Positions 1 to 8,636 of a stretch of DNA of 64,000 nt are shown in pieces. The position numbers and the translations under genes are program-made. Below the pieces are notes generated by a model. The model was not told where the DNA came from. It was given only the letters and a program-made list of their open reading frames with translations, and ran no database searches. This DNA is from Amycolatopsis aidingensis (GTDB lineage Bacteria; Actinomycetota; Actinomycetes; Mycobacteriales; Pseudonocardiaceae): contig NZ_CP076538.1 in the NCBI RefSeq assembly GCF_018885265.1, positions 682,001 to 746,000 of the forward strand, in the 5' to 3' direction. Within the stretch, counting starts at the first letter, position 1; every line of letters starts with the position of its first letter.

Positions 1-2
1 AG

Positions 3-623
3 CACGACGGCCACGAGGAAGGTCACGAGGAAGGCCATGAAGCGGGCCACGAAGAGGGCCATGAAGAGCACGGTCATGGCCACGGGCACGCCGGGGTGAA
101 CGAGCACGTCTGGTACGACCTCGCCACCGTGGGCACGGTGGCCGACCAGGTCGCCACCCAGCTCGGCGAGCTGCAACCGGAGCAGCGGGAGACCTTCACC
201 GGCAATGCCGCCGCCTTCCGGGCCGAGCTGGACGAGCTGTCCGGCCAGGTAGAGGGCATCGCCACCGCGCAGCCGGGTGCCGAGGTGATCGCCACCGCAC
301 CGGTGGCGGAGTACCTGCTGGAGGCGGCCGGACTGGCCGACGTGACCCCGCCGGACTTCCTCGAGGCGGTGGAGAGCGAGACGGATGTGCCGGTCGCCGC
401 GCAGGAGCAGCTGAACAAGCTGGTCTCCGGTGGGCAGGTACGGGCCGTGGTGCACAACGTGCAGACCGCGAGCCCGGCCACCGAGCGGGTGGTGGCCACC
501 GCGGGTGAGGCCGGGGTGCCGGTGGTGGACGTGACCGAGACGCTGCCGGAGGGGCAGACCGACTACATTGCCTGGATGGGCGAACAGGTCTCCGCGCTGT
601 CCGCGGCGCTGGACAGGTCATGA
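3..623 (+). CDS. Zinc/manganese ABC transporter substrate-binding protein (C-terminal part)
   Basis: This is the 3' part of a cluster 9 (ZnuA/TroA-type) metal-binding lipoprotein that would capture Zn2+ or Mn2+ outside the membrane. The reading frame is open from base 3, so the gene starts upstream of the window. The first ~30 visible codons are a His/Glu/Gly-rich stretch (repeated GHEE units), the flexible metal-binding loop typical of ZnuA proteins. After it come the second lobe features, such as NEHVWYD and the AVVHNVQTASP region. A GTG at 96 lies inside the loop and is unlikely to be the true start. The stop overlaps the ATPase start in an ATGA junction, so this is the first visible gene of an importer operon. 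Zn versus Mn specificity cannot be settled by sequence alone. Confidence 0.85.
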   Translation, partial: HDGHEEGHEEGHEAGHEEGHEEHGHGHGHAGVNEHVWYDLATVGTVADQVATQLGELQPEQRETFTGNAAAFRAELDELSGQVEGIATAQPGAEVIATAPVAEYLLEAAGLADVTPPDFLEAVESETDVPVAAQEQLNKLVSGGQVRAVVHNVQTASPATERVVATAGEAGVPVVDVTETLPEGQTDYIAWMGEQVSALSAALDRS

Positions 624-1453
624 GCCCGCCGGCCATCGAGGTCACCGGCGCCCGGCTCACCTTCGGCCCGCGCACCCTGTGGTCCGGGCTCGATCTGGTG
701 GTCGAGCCGGGTGAGTTCGTGGCCGTGCTGGGGCCGAACGGTTCCGGCAAGACCAGCCTGCTGCGGGTGCTGCTGGGCCTGCAGCCGCTGACCGAGGGCG
801 CGGTGCGGCTGGTGGGCCGGCCGCCAGGGCGGGTCAACCACCGGATCGGCTACATCCCGCAGCAGCGGGTGCTGGACGAGGGCCTCGCCCTGCGCGGTAG
901 CGATCTGGTCGGGCTCGGCCTGGACGGCCACCGCTGGGGTCCGGGGCTGCTGGGTATGGCGCGCAGGCGCCGCCGGGTGGCCGAGGCGCTGGCCGCGGTC
1001 GGCGCGCAGTCCTACGCCAAGGCGCCGGTCGGCACCCTTTCCGGTGGGGAGCAGCAGCGGCTGCGGGTCGCGCAGTCCCTTGTCGGCGACCCCGAGGTGC
1101 TGTTCTGCGACGAGCCGTTGCTGTCCCTGGACATCGCGCACCAGCGTGCGGTGAGCGAGTTGATCGACGCGCGCAGGCGCTCGGCGAACACGGCAGTGCT
1201 GTTCGTCACGCACGAGATCAATCCGATCTTGTCCTATGTGGACAAAGTGCTGTACCTGGTGAACGGTGCTTTCCGGATCGGTACCCCGGACGAGGTGATG
1301 AACTCCGCTGTGCTGTCGGAGTTGTTCGACACCCGGGTCGAGGTGTTCCGGGTCGGCGGCCAGATCCACGTCGCCGGTGCGCAGAGCGCGCTGTGCGAGG
1401 ACGAGCCACACCATCTGGACACGCCGCAGCACCTGGCCGAACACGCATCCTGA
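620..1453 (+). CDS. Metal (Zn/Mn) ABC transporter ATP-binding protein
   Basis: Cytoplasmic ATPase that drives metal uptake with the flanking binding protein and permease. The 277-residue protein has Walker A GPNGSGKT (residues 38-45), the ABC signature LSGGEQQR (140-147), Walker B LFCDEP (161-166) and the switch histidine in VTHE (H198). Length and motif spacing are normal for ZnuC-type subunits. The C-terminal tail after about residue 245 is acidic and His-containing (DEPHHLD), possibly a minor metal-sensing feature, which is inference. The start overlaps the upstream stop by 4 nt, and the permease begins 22 nt downstream. Confidence 0.9.
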   Translation: MSPPAIEVTGARLTFGPRTLWSGLDLVVEPGEFVAVLGPNGSGKTSLLRVLLGLQPLTEGAVRLVGRPPGRVNHRIGYIPQQRVLDEGLALRGSDLVGLGLDGHRWGPGLLGMARRRRRVAEALAAVGAQSYAKAPVGTLSGGEQQRLRVAQSLVGDPEVLFCDEPLLSLDIAHQRAVSELIDARRRSANTAVLFVTHEINPILSYVDKVLYLVNGAFRIGTPDEVMNSAVLSELFDTRVEVFRVGGQIHVAGAQSALCEDEPHHLDTPQHLAEHAS

Positions 1454-1475
1454 ACGGGCGAGCTGAACGAGCGAG

Positions 1476-2372
1476 ATGGACAAGTTCTTCGACTTCGAGT
1501 TGACCGCGCGGCTGCTCGGCCTGGACTTCGTGCAGACGGCGCTGCTGGCCGCCGCGGTACTCGGCCTGGTCGCGGGCGTGCTCGGCCCGCTGATCGTGTT
1601 GCGCCGGATGGCCTTCGCCGTGCACGGCACCGCCGAGCTGGCCTTCACCGGGGCCGCGGCCGCGCTGCTGATCGGCGTCGGGGTGCAGTACGGCGCACTG
1701 GTGGGCGCGGTGCTGGCCGCGCTGCTGTTCGGGGTGTTCGGCGGCCGGGAGTCCGATCGGGACTCGGTGATCGGGGTGATCCTGTCCTTCGGGCTCGGCG
1801 TCGGGGTGCTGCTGCTGTGGTACGTGCCGGAGCGCACCTCGAACCGGCTGGGCATCCTGGTGGGACAGATCGTGGCGATCGACACCACCGACTTCACCCT
1901 GCTGGTGATCGCGGGGGCGCTGGTGCTGCTGGTGCTCGCGCTGATCTACCGTCCGCTGCTGTTCGCCAGCGTGGATCCCGGGGTCGCGATGGCCCGCGGG
2001 GTGCCGGTGCGCCTGCTCTCCCCGCTGTTCGCGGTGCTGGTGGGGGTGTCCACCTCGCTCGGCGTGCAGATCGTCGGGGCCCTGCTGGTGGTCGCGCTGA
2101 TGGTCACCCCGGCGGCGGCCGCGGCCAGGGTGACCGCGAGCCCGTGGCGGGCCACCCTGCTCGCCGTGCTGTTCGCCGAGGTCGCCGCCGTCGGCGGGAT
2201 CGTGCTTTCGCTGGCCCCCGGTGCCCCGGTGAGTTTCTTCGTCACCGCGATCTCGTTCGTCATCTACCTGGTCTGCCGGGTGATCGCGCACCGCCGCGCC
2301 GCGGCGGCCAGGGGGCGTACCGAGGTCAGCGAACCGGCCGCGCGGCCATCGCCGTCCGCACCCGTTCGATGA
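1476..2372 (+). CDS. Metal (Zn/Mn) ABC transporter permease
   Basis: Integral membrane subunit of the cluster 9 metal importer (ABC-3 family, ZnuB/TroC-like). The 298 residues form about eight hydrophobic segments. They include the family region LRRMAFAVHGTAELAFTGAA and a later MVTPAAAAARVT segment. A short charged Arg-rich C-terminal tail ends the protein. It completes a binding protein-ATPase-permease operon. The last 47 bp overlap the 3' end of the convergent AlgX-like gene, so no separate terminator fits between the two. No Zur box is visible because the operon promoter lies outside the window. Confidence 0.88.
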   Translation: MDKFFDFELTARLLGLDFVQTALLAAAVLGLVAGVLGPLIVLRRMAFAVHGTAELAFTGAAAALLIGVGVQYGALVGAVLAALLFGVFGGRESDRDSVIGVILSFGLGVGVLLLWYVPERTSNRLGILVGQIVAIDTTDFTLLVIAGALVLLVLALIYRPLLFASVDPGVAMARGVPVRLLSPLFAVLVGVSTSLGVQIVGALLVVALMVTPAAAAARVTASPWRATLLAVLFAEVAAVGGIVLSLAPGAPVSFFVTAISFVIYLVCRVIAHRRAAAARGRTEVSEPAARPSPSAPVR

Positions 2373-3639
2373 AGGCTTTGTCCAGGTACGGCAACCACCC
2401 GCCGGCCACCGACCGCTCCACACTCTCCACCACGATGACCTCGGCGTTGACGAAGGACTGCACGACCGCGTCCAGGTGCTCGCCCATCGGCGGATAGGCG
2501 AGCAAGGTGAGGTCGTTGAAGGCGGCGGGCAGGTAGCTCGAGGAGGCATTGGTGAACGAGTCGCCGAAGATTAAGGTCGGTTTGTCCACCGCGCCGGGCA
2601 CCGGGGTGGCGTACCGGCGCACCGGCGTGTCGATGTCCTCGATGTACGGTCCGGTCCGGTCGGCCCGGCCATCCGGTCGCAGCTCGTAGCGCATGCTGCT
2701 CTTCTTGTCCTGCCTGCCGAGGATGACGGGGAGATCCGCGTTGGAGGTGTACTTGCCGACCGGCCGGGTCGTCCAACGTTGGGTGATTCCCGGCTGAACC
2801 TGCTCCGCGAGCTGGCGGGCCAGCACGATCGATCCCTCGTCGCGCCAGTGTGTGTCCTGCGGCGGGTAAGCTGGCTGGCCGATCCGTTCCGCCGCCTCGG
2901 CCAGGCCGGGACGAAGGTCCACCGCGCGCCCGCGGCCGGTGATCAACCGCCAGAAGTCGGCGGCGACCTCCTGGGAACATTCCTTGTTCGGGTACTCCTC
3001 GGGCAGGTGCTGCGGCACCATCGTGGTCTTGTCCGGTGGCACCACGAAGATGAACTGCCTGCCCGAGTTCTGCACCGCCCGGCGCAGTTCGTTCAGTTTG
3101 TCCACGGTCTGGGTGATCGGGCGCATCGGCGAGCACTTGGCCTCGGCGTCCAGGCCGTAGTACAGCCAGCCGTCGTTGCCCTCGATCACCCGCCGCTGCC
3201 CGCGCTGGTTGCCGGTCGGCGGCCCGGGCACCGGACCGTCGGGTTCCCCCCGGGGCGGGGGTGTGTTGCCGGGAAGCGGCCCGGCGGGCGGTGCGCCGCC
3301 CTGGTCCAGCGGGGCGGGTTCGCCGAAGATCGACCTGCTGACGTCGTCGGCGGCCTGGATCGCCGCCGCACGGAAGACGAGCTGGTCGGTGGCCCATTCC
3401 GGGAGTCCGGTGAACAGGCCCCAGCCCTCGGTGATGCCGGGGAAACCGGCCAGCGCGTGGTTCTCGATCTCCGCGGGCCGCCCGCCGAGCACCCACAGCA
3501 TGGTCGGGGTCGCGAAGAAGACCAGCGCAGACAGCAGTGCGGTCAGCTGCCGCCCGCCATGCCGGGGGCGGTGCAGCGCGTGCTCCCTTGGCAGCCACGC
3601 CTCGTGCACCGCCGGCAGTTCGCCTCGTTCCTCCACCAC
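2326..3639 (-). CDS. AlgX/AlgJ-like SGNH acetyltransferase-family protein
   Basis: About 437 residues with one N-terminal membrane anchor (hydrophobic run LLSALVFFATPTMLW) and an exported domain. The AlgX/AlgJ SGNH fold is recognised by DTHW in the middle and GDSFTN near the C-terminus, which are the Asp-His and Ser of the catalytic triad. Such proteins transfer acetyl groups to exported polysaccharide, usually receiving them from an MBOAT (AlgI-like) partner. A Pro/Gly-rich linker follows the first third. I place the start at the GTG at 3639 (a second GTG is at 3636) because upstream sequence belongs to the DUF445 gene in another frame. No MBOAT gene is adjacent; the only one in the window is at 40.2-41.6 kb. 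Confidence 0.72.
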   Translation of the reverse strand: MVEERGELPAVHEAWLPREHALHRPRHGGRQLTALLSALVFFATPTMLWVLGGRPAEIENHALAGFPGITEGWGLFTGLPEWATDQLVFRAAAIQAADDVSRSIFGEPAPLDQGGAPPAGPLPGNTPPPRGEPDGPVPGPPTGNQRGQRRVIEGNDGWLYYGLDAEAKCSPMRPITQTVDKLNELRRAVQNSGRQFIFVVPPDKTTMVPQHLPEEYPNKECSQEVAADFWRLITGRGRAVDLRPGLAEAAERIGQPAYPPQDTHWRDEGSIVLARQLAEQVQPGITQRWTTRPVGKYTSNADLPVILGRQDKKSSMRYELRPDGRADRTGPYIEDIDTPVRRYATPVPGAVDKPTLIFGDSFTNASSSYLPAAFNDLTLLAYPPMGEHLDAVVQSFVNAEVIVVESVERSVAGGWLPYLDKAFIERVRTAMAARPVR

Positions 3640-3680
3640 ATGCCCACCGTAGAGGACCCCGCGGCCGGGCCGAGGGGGAA

Positions 3681-4847
3681 TCAGGGCGACAGCAGCAGGA
3701 GGTACAGCACACCAAAGCCGGCGCCGAGCAGCCCGCCCGCCATGCCGAGCCAGGCAAGGTGCAGCCGGAACGCGGGCCGCAACAGGCGTTCGTACTCGGC
3801 ATCGGGCAGCGCGCGCAGCCGCCGCTCGACCGTGCCCGCGACGTCGATCGCCTCGGTCAGGTAGCCCTCGGCATGCCGCGCGATATCCGGCAGTTTGTGC
3901 GCCACCCGCCGCGCCGCCGCCCGCTTCATCTCGCGCAGCCGCTCCCCGCCGACGGTCAGCGCGACGGCCGCGCGCTGCTCGCGTACCGAGGCCGCCACGG
4001 TGCGCTGGATCATCGCCAGCAGCCGGTCGGCATGCGGGCCACGCAGCACGGCGTCGATCAGGGTGGGCACGGTCAGCACCTCCCGGGCCACCAGCTCGCC
4101 ATACTGCCGGGGCACCTCGCCGCGCTCCCGCCGCGGCGCGATGGCCAGTCCGAGCCCCGGCAGGGCGGCCGCCACCCCGATCAGCACGGCGAAGGCCAGC
4201 AGCAGCACCGGCTGCCCGGTGGCCGCCACGACGACCGCCTGCACCACCCCGAGCAACAGGCCGAGCAGCACCCCGAACCGGGTCAGGAACGCGGTGTCCG
4301 CCTGCGCGGCCGTGCGCACCAGGCGGACCAGCAACGCCCGGTCCCCGCTCAACCGGTCCACGGCGAGCTGCCGCGCGTCCAGCACGGACTCTCCCGCCGT
4401 GGCCAGTTCCCCCAGCAGCCTGCGCACCAGGTCCGGCGCCGCGGCCTGCAGCTGCTTGATCGCCAGCTCCTGGGCCATCGCGGGCAGTGCCTCCCACAGC
4501 CGGGGGTGGTACTCCTCGAGGACGTCCCGCGCGATGTCGTCGACCGCCCGCAGCAGCGGTTGCTCCACCTCTCTGGTGAGCCGGTCGGGGTCGATACCGG
4601 CCACGACCTCGCCCGGCGTGCGCAGCCCGGTGGTCACGGCCTCGCCGATCCGGGCCGCCACCCGGCCCGCATGCCGGGGCACGACCCCCTGCCAGCCCAG
4701 CGGCGGCCTGCCGCCGAGCGGGTCCACCGGGCGCAGCAGCAGCTCCACGGCCAGCCGGGCGGCGAGGTAGCCGATGAGCGCACCGAGCAGCGGGAGCGCG
4801 GCGTAACCGGGCCAGTGCCGGGCGAGCTCGTCGAGGACGGCGTCCAT
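3681..4847 (-). CDS. DUF445 family membrane protein, divergent copy
   Basis: First of three tandem DUF445 paralogues; the family is membrane-bound and of unknown function. It has 388 residues. An N-terminal hydrophobic segment (PLLGALIGYLAARLAVELLL) is followed by the family LGWQGVVP motif, a central pair of membrane helices and a C-terminal hydrophobic end. Unlike its two neighbours it lacks the DWLALKMIF-P block after the central helices and has a Pro/Gly-rich, Arg-rich stretch instead. The start ATG at 4847 is supported by a strong GAGGAGGTG ribosome-binding site. It sits 41 nt upstream of the AlgX-like gene on the same strand. Confidence 0.82.
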   Translation of the reverse strand: MDAVLDELARHWPGYAALPLLGALIGYLAARLAVELLLRPVDPLGGRPPLGWQGVVPRHAGRVAARIGEAVTTGLRTPGEVVAGIDPDRLTREVEQPLLRAVDDIARDVLEEYHPRLWEALPAMAQELAIKQLQAAAPDLVRRLLGELATAGESVLDARQLAVDRLSGDRALLVRLVRTAAQADTAFLTRFGVLLGLLLGVVQAVVVAATGQPVLLLAFAVLIGVAAALPGLGLAIAPRRERGEVPRQYGELVAREVLTVPTLIDAVLRGPHADRLLAMIQRTVAASVREQRAAVALTVGGERLREMKRAAARRVAHKLPDIARHAEGYLTEAIDVAGTVERRLRALPDAEYERLLRPAFRLHLAWLGMAGGLLGAGFGVLYLLLLSP

Positions 4848-4894
4848 TCGCACCTCCTCACCCCGCGCGGCCTCGGCCGCACAGTAACGCAGGC

Positions 4895-6127
4895 TCAGTG
4901 CAGCAGCAGGAGCACCTGCAGCTCGCCGACCAGCCCGCCGATGATCGCGCCGACCGCGATGAGCTTCCACTCGTCCTGGCGGAAGGCGGGACGCAGCAGC
5001 CCCTCGAACTCCAGCGGGGACAGCTGCCGCATGCGGTCCACAATGGTGTTGCGCACGTCGAGCGCGTTCACCGCGTACTCCTCGGCGTGCCGGATGGTCA
5101 GCGGGACCCGCTCGGCGGCCTTCTTCGCCGCCGCCCGTTTCATCTCCTGGAACCGGCGGGAGCCGACCGCGGCAGCCACCACCGGTTTCACCACGCTCGC
5201 CTGCTGGTCAACGGTGCGCTGCACCTCCCGCTGGATCAGCCCGAACAGCCGGTCCGACTTTGGGCCGCGCAGGATGGCCTCCAGCAGGTTCGGGATGGTG
5301 ATGATCTCCGAGGCGATCATGTCCCCGTAGTCGGCCGCCACCTGGTGCCTGCGCCGCTGGAACACCCCTTGCCAGGTGTAGACGCCGAAGAACCGCCGCG
5401 GCTCCCGCGGCAGGAAGATCATCTTCAACGCCAGCCAGTCGGTGAACCAGCCGATCAGCACGCCGAACAGGGGCAGCACCAGCGGGGAGCGGGTCAGCGT
5501 CCACACCACGAGCTGCACGATGCCGAGGGCGAACCCGAAGCCGATGCCGGAGCGGGCGATGAACCGCATCTCCGGCTGCGAGATGTCCTTGATCAGCCGG
5601 TTCAGCAGCTCCTTGTCCCGGACCAGGTTGGTCACCACCATGTGCTTGAGGTCCAGCACGTCGTCGATGTTGTGCGCGATCTCGCGCATGATCTTGGCGA
5701 TGGCCCGCGGCGCCTCGGCCTGCACCCGGCGCAGCAGCATCCGCTGGGCCCGCTCCGGCAGTGCCTCCCAGAGGTTCGGCTGGTACTGCTCCATCACCTC
5801 GCGGGTGACGTCCTCCACCACCTGCAACAGGGGCTGCTCGATCTCCTTGGCGAGCTGGTGCGGGTCCAGCCGTGCGAAGATCTCCTTCGGATCCACCAGG
5901 TTGCGGGTGAGCATCTCGGTGGCGGTCGCGGCCATCCGCTCGGCGTTCGCGGGCAGTACCCCCTGCCAGCCGAGGAAGGGCCGGATCCCGACGAACTCCA
6001 GCGGGCGGAACATCATCTCGATGGCCACCCGCTTGGTGACATAGCCGATCAGGGCTGCGATGAACGGCATGCTGGCGTAGACCTGCCAGTGGTCACGCAC
6101 GTCCGCGATGATCGCGTCCACGTCCAC
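4895..6127 (-). CDS. DUF445 family membrane protein
   Basis: Second DUF445 paralogue, about 410 residues. It retains the motifs the third copy also has: MFRPLEFVGIRPFLGWQGV near the N-terminus, FTDWLALKMIFLP after the central helices, and FRQDEWKLI before the last hydrophobic segment. Function is unknown. The membrane topology (one N-terminal, two central and one C-terminal segment) and a long charged helical middle are clear. I start at the GTG at 6127 because an AGGGAGGA Shine-Dalgarno lies 5 nt upstream, and the resulting N-terminus aligns with the other two copies. A longer in-frame extension to 6244 has no homology to them. Confidence 0.83.
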   Translation of the reverse strand: MDVDAIIADVRDHWQVYASMPFIAALIGYVTKRVAIEMMFRPLEFVGIRPFLGWQGVLPANAERMAATATEMLTRNLVDPKEIFARLDPHQLAKEIEQPLLQVVEDVTREVMEQYQPNLWEALPERAQRMLLRRVQAEAPRAIAKIMREIAHNIDDVLDLKHMVVTNLVRDKELLNRLIKDISQPEMRFIARSGIGFGFALGIVQLVVWTLTRSPLVLPLFGVLIGWFTDWLALKMIFLPREPRRFFGVYTWQGVFQRRRHQVAADYGDMIASEIITIPNLLEAILRGPKSDRLFGLIQREVQRTVDQQASVVKPVVAAAVGSRRFQEMKRAAAKKAAERVPLTIRHAEEYAVNALDVRNTIVDRMRQLSPLEFEGLLRPAFRQDEWKLIAVGAIIGGLVGELQVLLLLH

Positions 6128-6337
6128 CCGGTCCTCCCTGCATGTCGTGACATCCCCGGCAGAACCGTATCCCCTGATCAGTGTTGGTTTCGAACGCGCG
6201 ACACGATCGGCTCGGCGAGGCTCGCGATTCATGAATCTCGCCACTGCGGACAGGGCGCCCCGCCTCGCCGCTCGTGGGCTTCGCCAGAGCGCGCGGTCCC
6301 ACTCGCCACGGCAGGTCGCCCCGGTTGTCGATCGCTC

Positions 6338-7561
6338 TCAGTGCAGCAGGACGAGTACCTGCAGCTCACCGATCAGGCCGCCGATCACGGCGCCGGTGAG
6401 GATGAGCTTCCACTCGTCCTGACGGAAGGCCGGGCGCAGGATGCCCTCGAACTCCACCGGGCTGAGTTGCTGCATCTTGTCCACAATGGTGTTGCGCACA
6501 TCGAGCGCGTCGGTGGCGTACCCCTCGACGTGCCGCATGGTGTCCGGCAGGTACTCGATAGCCTTCGCGGCCGCCGCCCGTTTCATCTCCTGGTACTGCC
6601 TGCCGCCGACGGTCAGCGCGACGATCGGCTTGGCCGCGCCCGCCTGCTGGTCGATGGTGCGCTGCACCTCCCGCGTGATCAGCTCGAACAGCCGGTCGGA
6701 GCGCGGCCCGGTCAGCACAGCCTCCATCACGTTGGCCCCGGTGAGCACCTCGTCCGCGATCAGCCCGCCGTAGTCCACGGCCACCTGCTGCCTGCGCTTC
6801 TGGAACAGGCCCTGCCAGCGAATGCCGAGGAACCGGCGTGGCCTGCGTGGGTAGAAGATCATCTTCAGCGCCAGCCAGTCGGTGACGAACCCGGTGAGGA
6901 ATCCGAAAATGGGCATCACCAGCGGTTCCTTGGTCAGTGCCCAGGCCGCGATCTGCACCAGGCCGATCACGAACCCGAAGTAGATTCCGGAGTGCGCGAT
7001 GAACCGCAGTTCGGGCTGGGCCACCTCCTTGATCAGCCGGCAGGTCAGCGCCTTGTCCCGGACCATGTTCGTGACCAGCATGTCCTTGACGTCCAGTACG
7101 TCCTCGACGTTGCCGGACAGCTCGCGCATCAGCTTGGTGACCACCTTCGGCGCCTGCGCGTGCACCTGGTTGATCAGCATCCGCCGGGCCCGCTCCGGCA
7201 GCGCATCCCACAGCCTGGGCTGGTACTGCTCCATCACCTCCCGGGTGATGCCCTCCACCGCGCGCAACAGCGGTTGCTCCAGCTCCCGCACCATCCGGTC
7301 CGGGTCCAGCCGCGCGAAGATCTCCTTCGGGTCGAGCAGGTGGCCGGTCAGGAGGTCCACGGCGGTGGTGGCCATCCGCCGCGCGTTCGCCGGGATGACG
7401 CCCTGCCAGCCGAGGAAGGGCCGGATCCCGACGAACTCCAGCGGGCGGAACATCATCTCGATGGCCACCCGCTTGGTCAGGTAGCCGATCAACGCCGCGA
7501 TGAACGGCATGGTGGCGTAGACGTGCCAGTGTTCAGCGAGGTCATCGAGGACCGTCCGCAC
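6338..7561 (-). CDS. DUF445 family membrane protein
   Basis: Third DUF445 paralogue, close to the second copy over its whole length (shared PLEFVGIRPFLGWQGV, DWLALKMIF-P, FRQDEWKLI and GGLIGELQVL blocks). Function is unknown. Two GTG codons could start it. The one at 7561 has GAAGGGTGG eight bases upstream and gives an N-terminus (RTVLDDLAEHW) that lines up with the paralogues (DAVLDELARHW), so I prefer it over 7573. About 210 bp of non-coding DNA separate it from the second copy. That gap contains a perfect ATTCATGAAT palindrome at 6227-6236, so the copies may be transcribed separately. Confidence 0.82.
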   Translation of the reverse strand: MRTVLDDLAEHWHVYATMPFIAALIGYLTKRVAIEMMFRPLEFVGIRPFLGWQGVIPANARRMATTAVDLLTGHLLDPKEIFARLDPDRMVRELEQPLLRAVEGITREVMEQYQPRLWDALPERARRMLINQVHAQAPKVVTKLMRELSGNVEDVLDVKDMLVTNMVRDKALTCRLIKEVAQPELRFIAHSGIYFGFVIGLVQIAAWALTKEPLVMPIFGFLTGFVTDWLALKMIFYPRRPRRFLGIRWQGLFQKRRQQVAVDYGGLIADEVLTGANVMEAVLTGPRSDRLFELITREVQRTIDQQAGAAKPIVALTVGGRQYQEMKRAAAAKAIEYLPDTMRHVEGYATDALDVRNTIVDKMQQLSPVEFEGILRPAFRQDEWKLILTGAVIGGLIGELQVLVLLH

Positions 7562-7714
7562 CTGCGAGGCCACCCTTCACGTCGTTTACCCACTGCCAAC
7601 AGTGCAGGGTGCCATGTGCCCCGGGAGTCGTATGTTGATCACCCGGTTCGGGTCGGCAAAGTGCAGCCGTTTGGCGGTATGGGATTCGGCGTGTTGACTC
7701 ACTAAAGTTCCCGC

Positions 7715-8563
7715 ATGGCCGCAGCCGACACGCCTGATCAGGCCCCCAACACCCCCCAGTTCGCCACCACTCTGCGTGGCTACAACCAGCAACAGGTTGA
7801 CGAGACCCTCAAGAAACTGTCCGACGAGGTCAAGGCCGCGAATCGCAGCCGGGACGAGGCGATGAACTCCGTCGCCGAGCTGACCAAGGCGCTGAACTAC
7901 GCGCAGCAGGAGCTGGCCGAGGCCAAGGCCGGTCTGTCCAGGATGGTCAACGACCCGGCCGGTCCGGCCGCGATGACCGAGCGCGTGCAGACCATGATGA
8001 GACTGGCCGAGGAGGAGATCGCCGAGCTCCGTAGCAAGGCCGAGGAGGACGCCGACGCCACCAGGTCGGCGGCCGATGCCTACGCCGAGAAGACGCGCGA
8101 GGAAGCCCGCGCCGAGGTCGAACGCCTGGACAAGGAGGCGGAGGAGCGCCGCAAGCGGCTCGACGAGGAAGCCGCCCAGCGCCGGGCCGAGGCCGAGCAG
8201 GAGACCGAGGAGGCGCTGGCCGCCAAGCGCAAGGAGACCGAGGACGGGCTGGCCGCCCGGCAGCGGGAGACCGAGGAGGCCATCGCCGCCAAGAAGGCCG
8301 AGTCCGACCGGGTCGTGGCCGAGCAGGAGGCCGCCGCGCAGGAGAAGGCGGCAACGCTCGTCGCGGACGCCGAGCGTCAGCTCGCCGAAGCCGAGCAGCA
8401 GCGGACCCAGGCGCTGGACCTGCGCCAGCAGGTCACCGACCGGCTGGCCGCGACGAACGCCGCGGTGCAGCAGGCCATGCAGGCCTTCGGCGTCGGCGCG
8501 GATCAGCCCGCCGAGGCGGAGGAACCGGCCACCGAGGACACCAAGTCCAAGCAGCCTGCCTGA
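7715..8563 (+). CDS. DivIVA-like coiled-coil protein
   Basis: A 282-residue soluble protein. Residues ~15-40 (FATTLRGYNQQQVDETLKKL) resemble the N-terminal membrane-curvature domain of DivIVA/Wag31/GpsB proteins. The rest is almost continuous coiled coil built of Glu/Arg/Ala heptads up to about residue 255, then a short acidic tail. By analogy it could act at the cell pole or septum, but it is not the canonical wag31, which sits in the dcw cluster. It is divergent from the DUF445 genes across a ~150-bp gap. Repetitive codons (GAG/GCC-rich) reflect the coiled coil and are not a sign of transfer. Confidence 0.72.
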   Translation: MAAADTPDQAPNTPQFATTLRGYNQQQVDETLKKLSDEVKAANRSRDEAMNSVAELTKALNYAQQELAEAKAGLSRMVNDPAGPAAMTERVQTMMRLAEEEIAELRSKAEEDADATRSAADAYAEKTREEARAEVERLDKEAEERRKRLDEEAAQRRAEAEQETEEALAAKRKETEDGLAARQRETEEAIAAKKAESDRVVAEQEAAAQEKAATLVADAERQLAEAEQQRTQALDLRQQVTDRLAATNAAVQQAMQAFGVGADQPAEAEEPATEDTKSKQPA

Positions 8564-8601
8564 CCTGGCGGGCGCGCCTTCCTGAACACGGCCTCGCCAG
8601 G

Positions 8602-8636
8602 CCCGCCAGCCGCGGTCACTGCCCGCGGCTGGCGGG
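8602..8636. terminator. Bidirectional stem-loop between convergent genes
   Basis: A perfect 14-bp inverted repeat (CCCGCCAGCCGCGG and its complement) with a 7-nt loop lies where the DivIVA-like gene and the peroxidase gene converge. The peroxidase stop codon is in the loop. There is no clear T-tract on either side, as is common in high-G+C actinomycetes. A shared terminator is the simplest reading. Confidence 0.65.

Noticed and set aside
4898..7705. Long 935-codon open frame on the plus strand
   Set aside because: It runs antisense through two DUF445 genes, is His/Gln/Pro/Asp/Arg-rich in the way G+C-rich antisense frames are, and has no start signal or domain.
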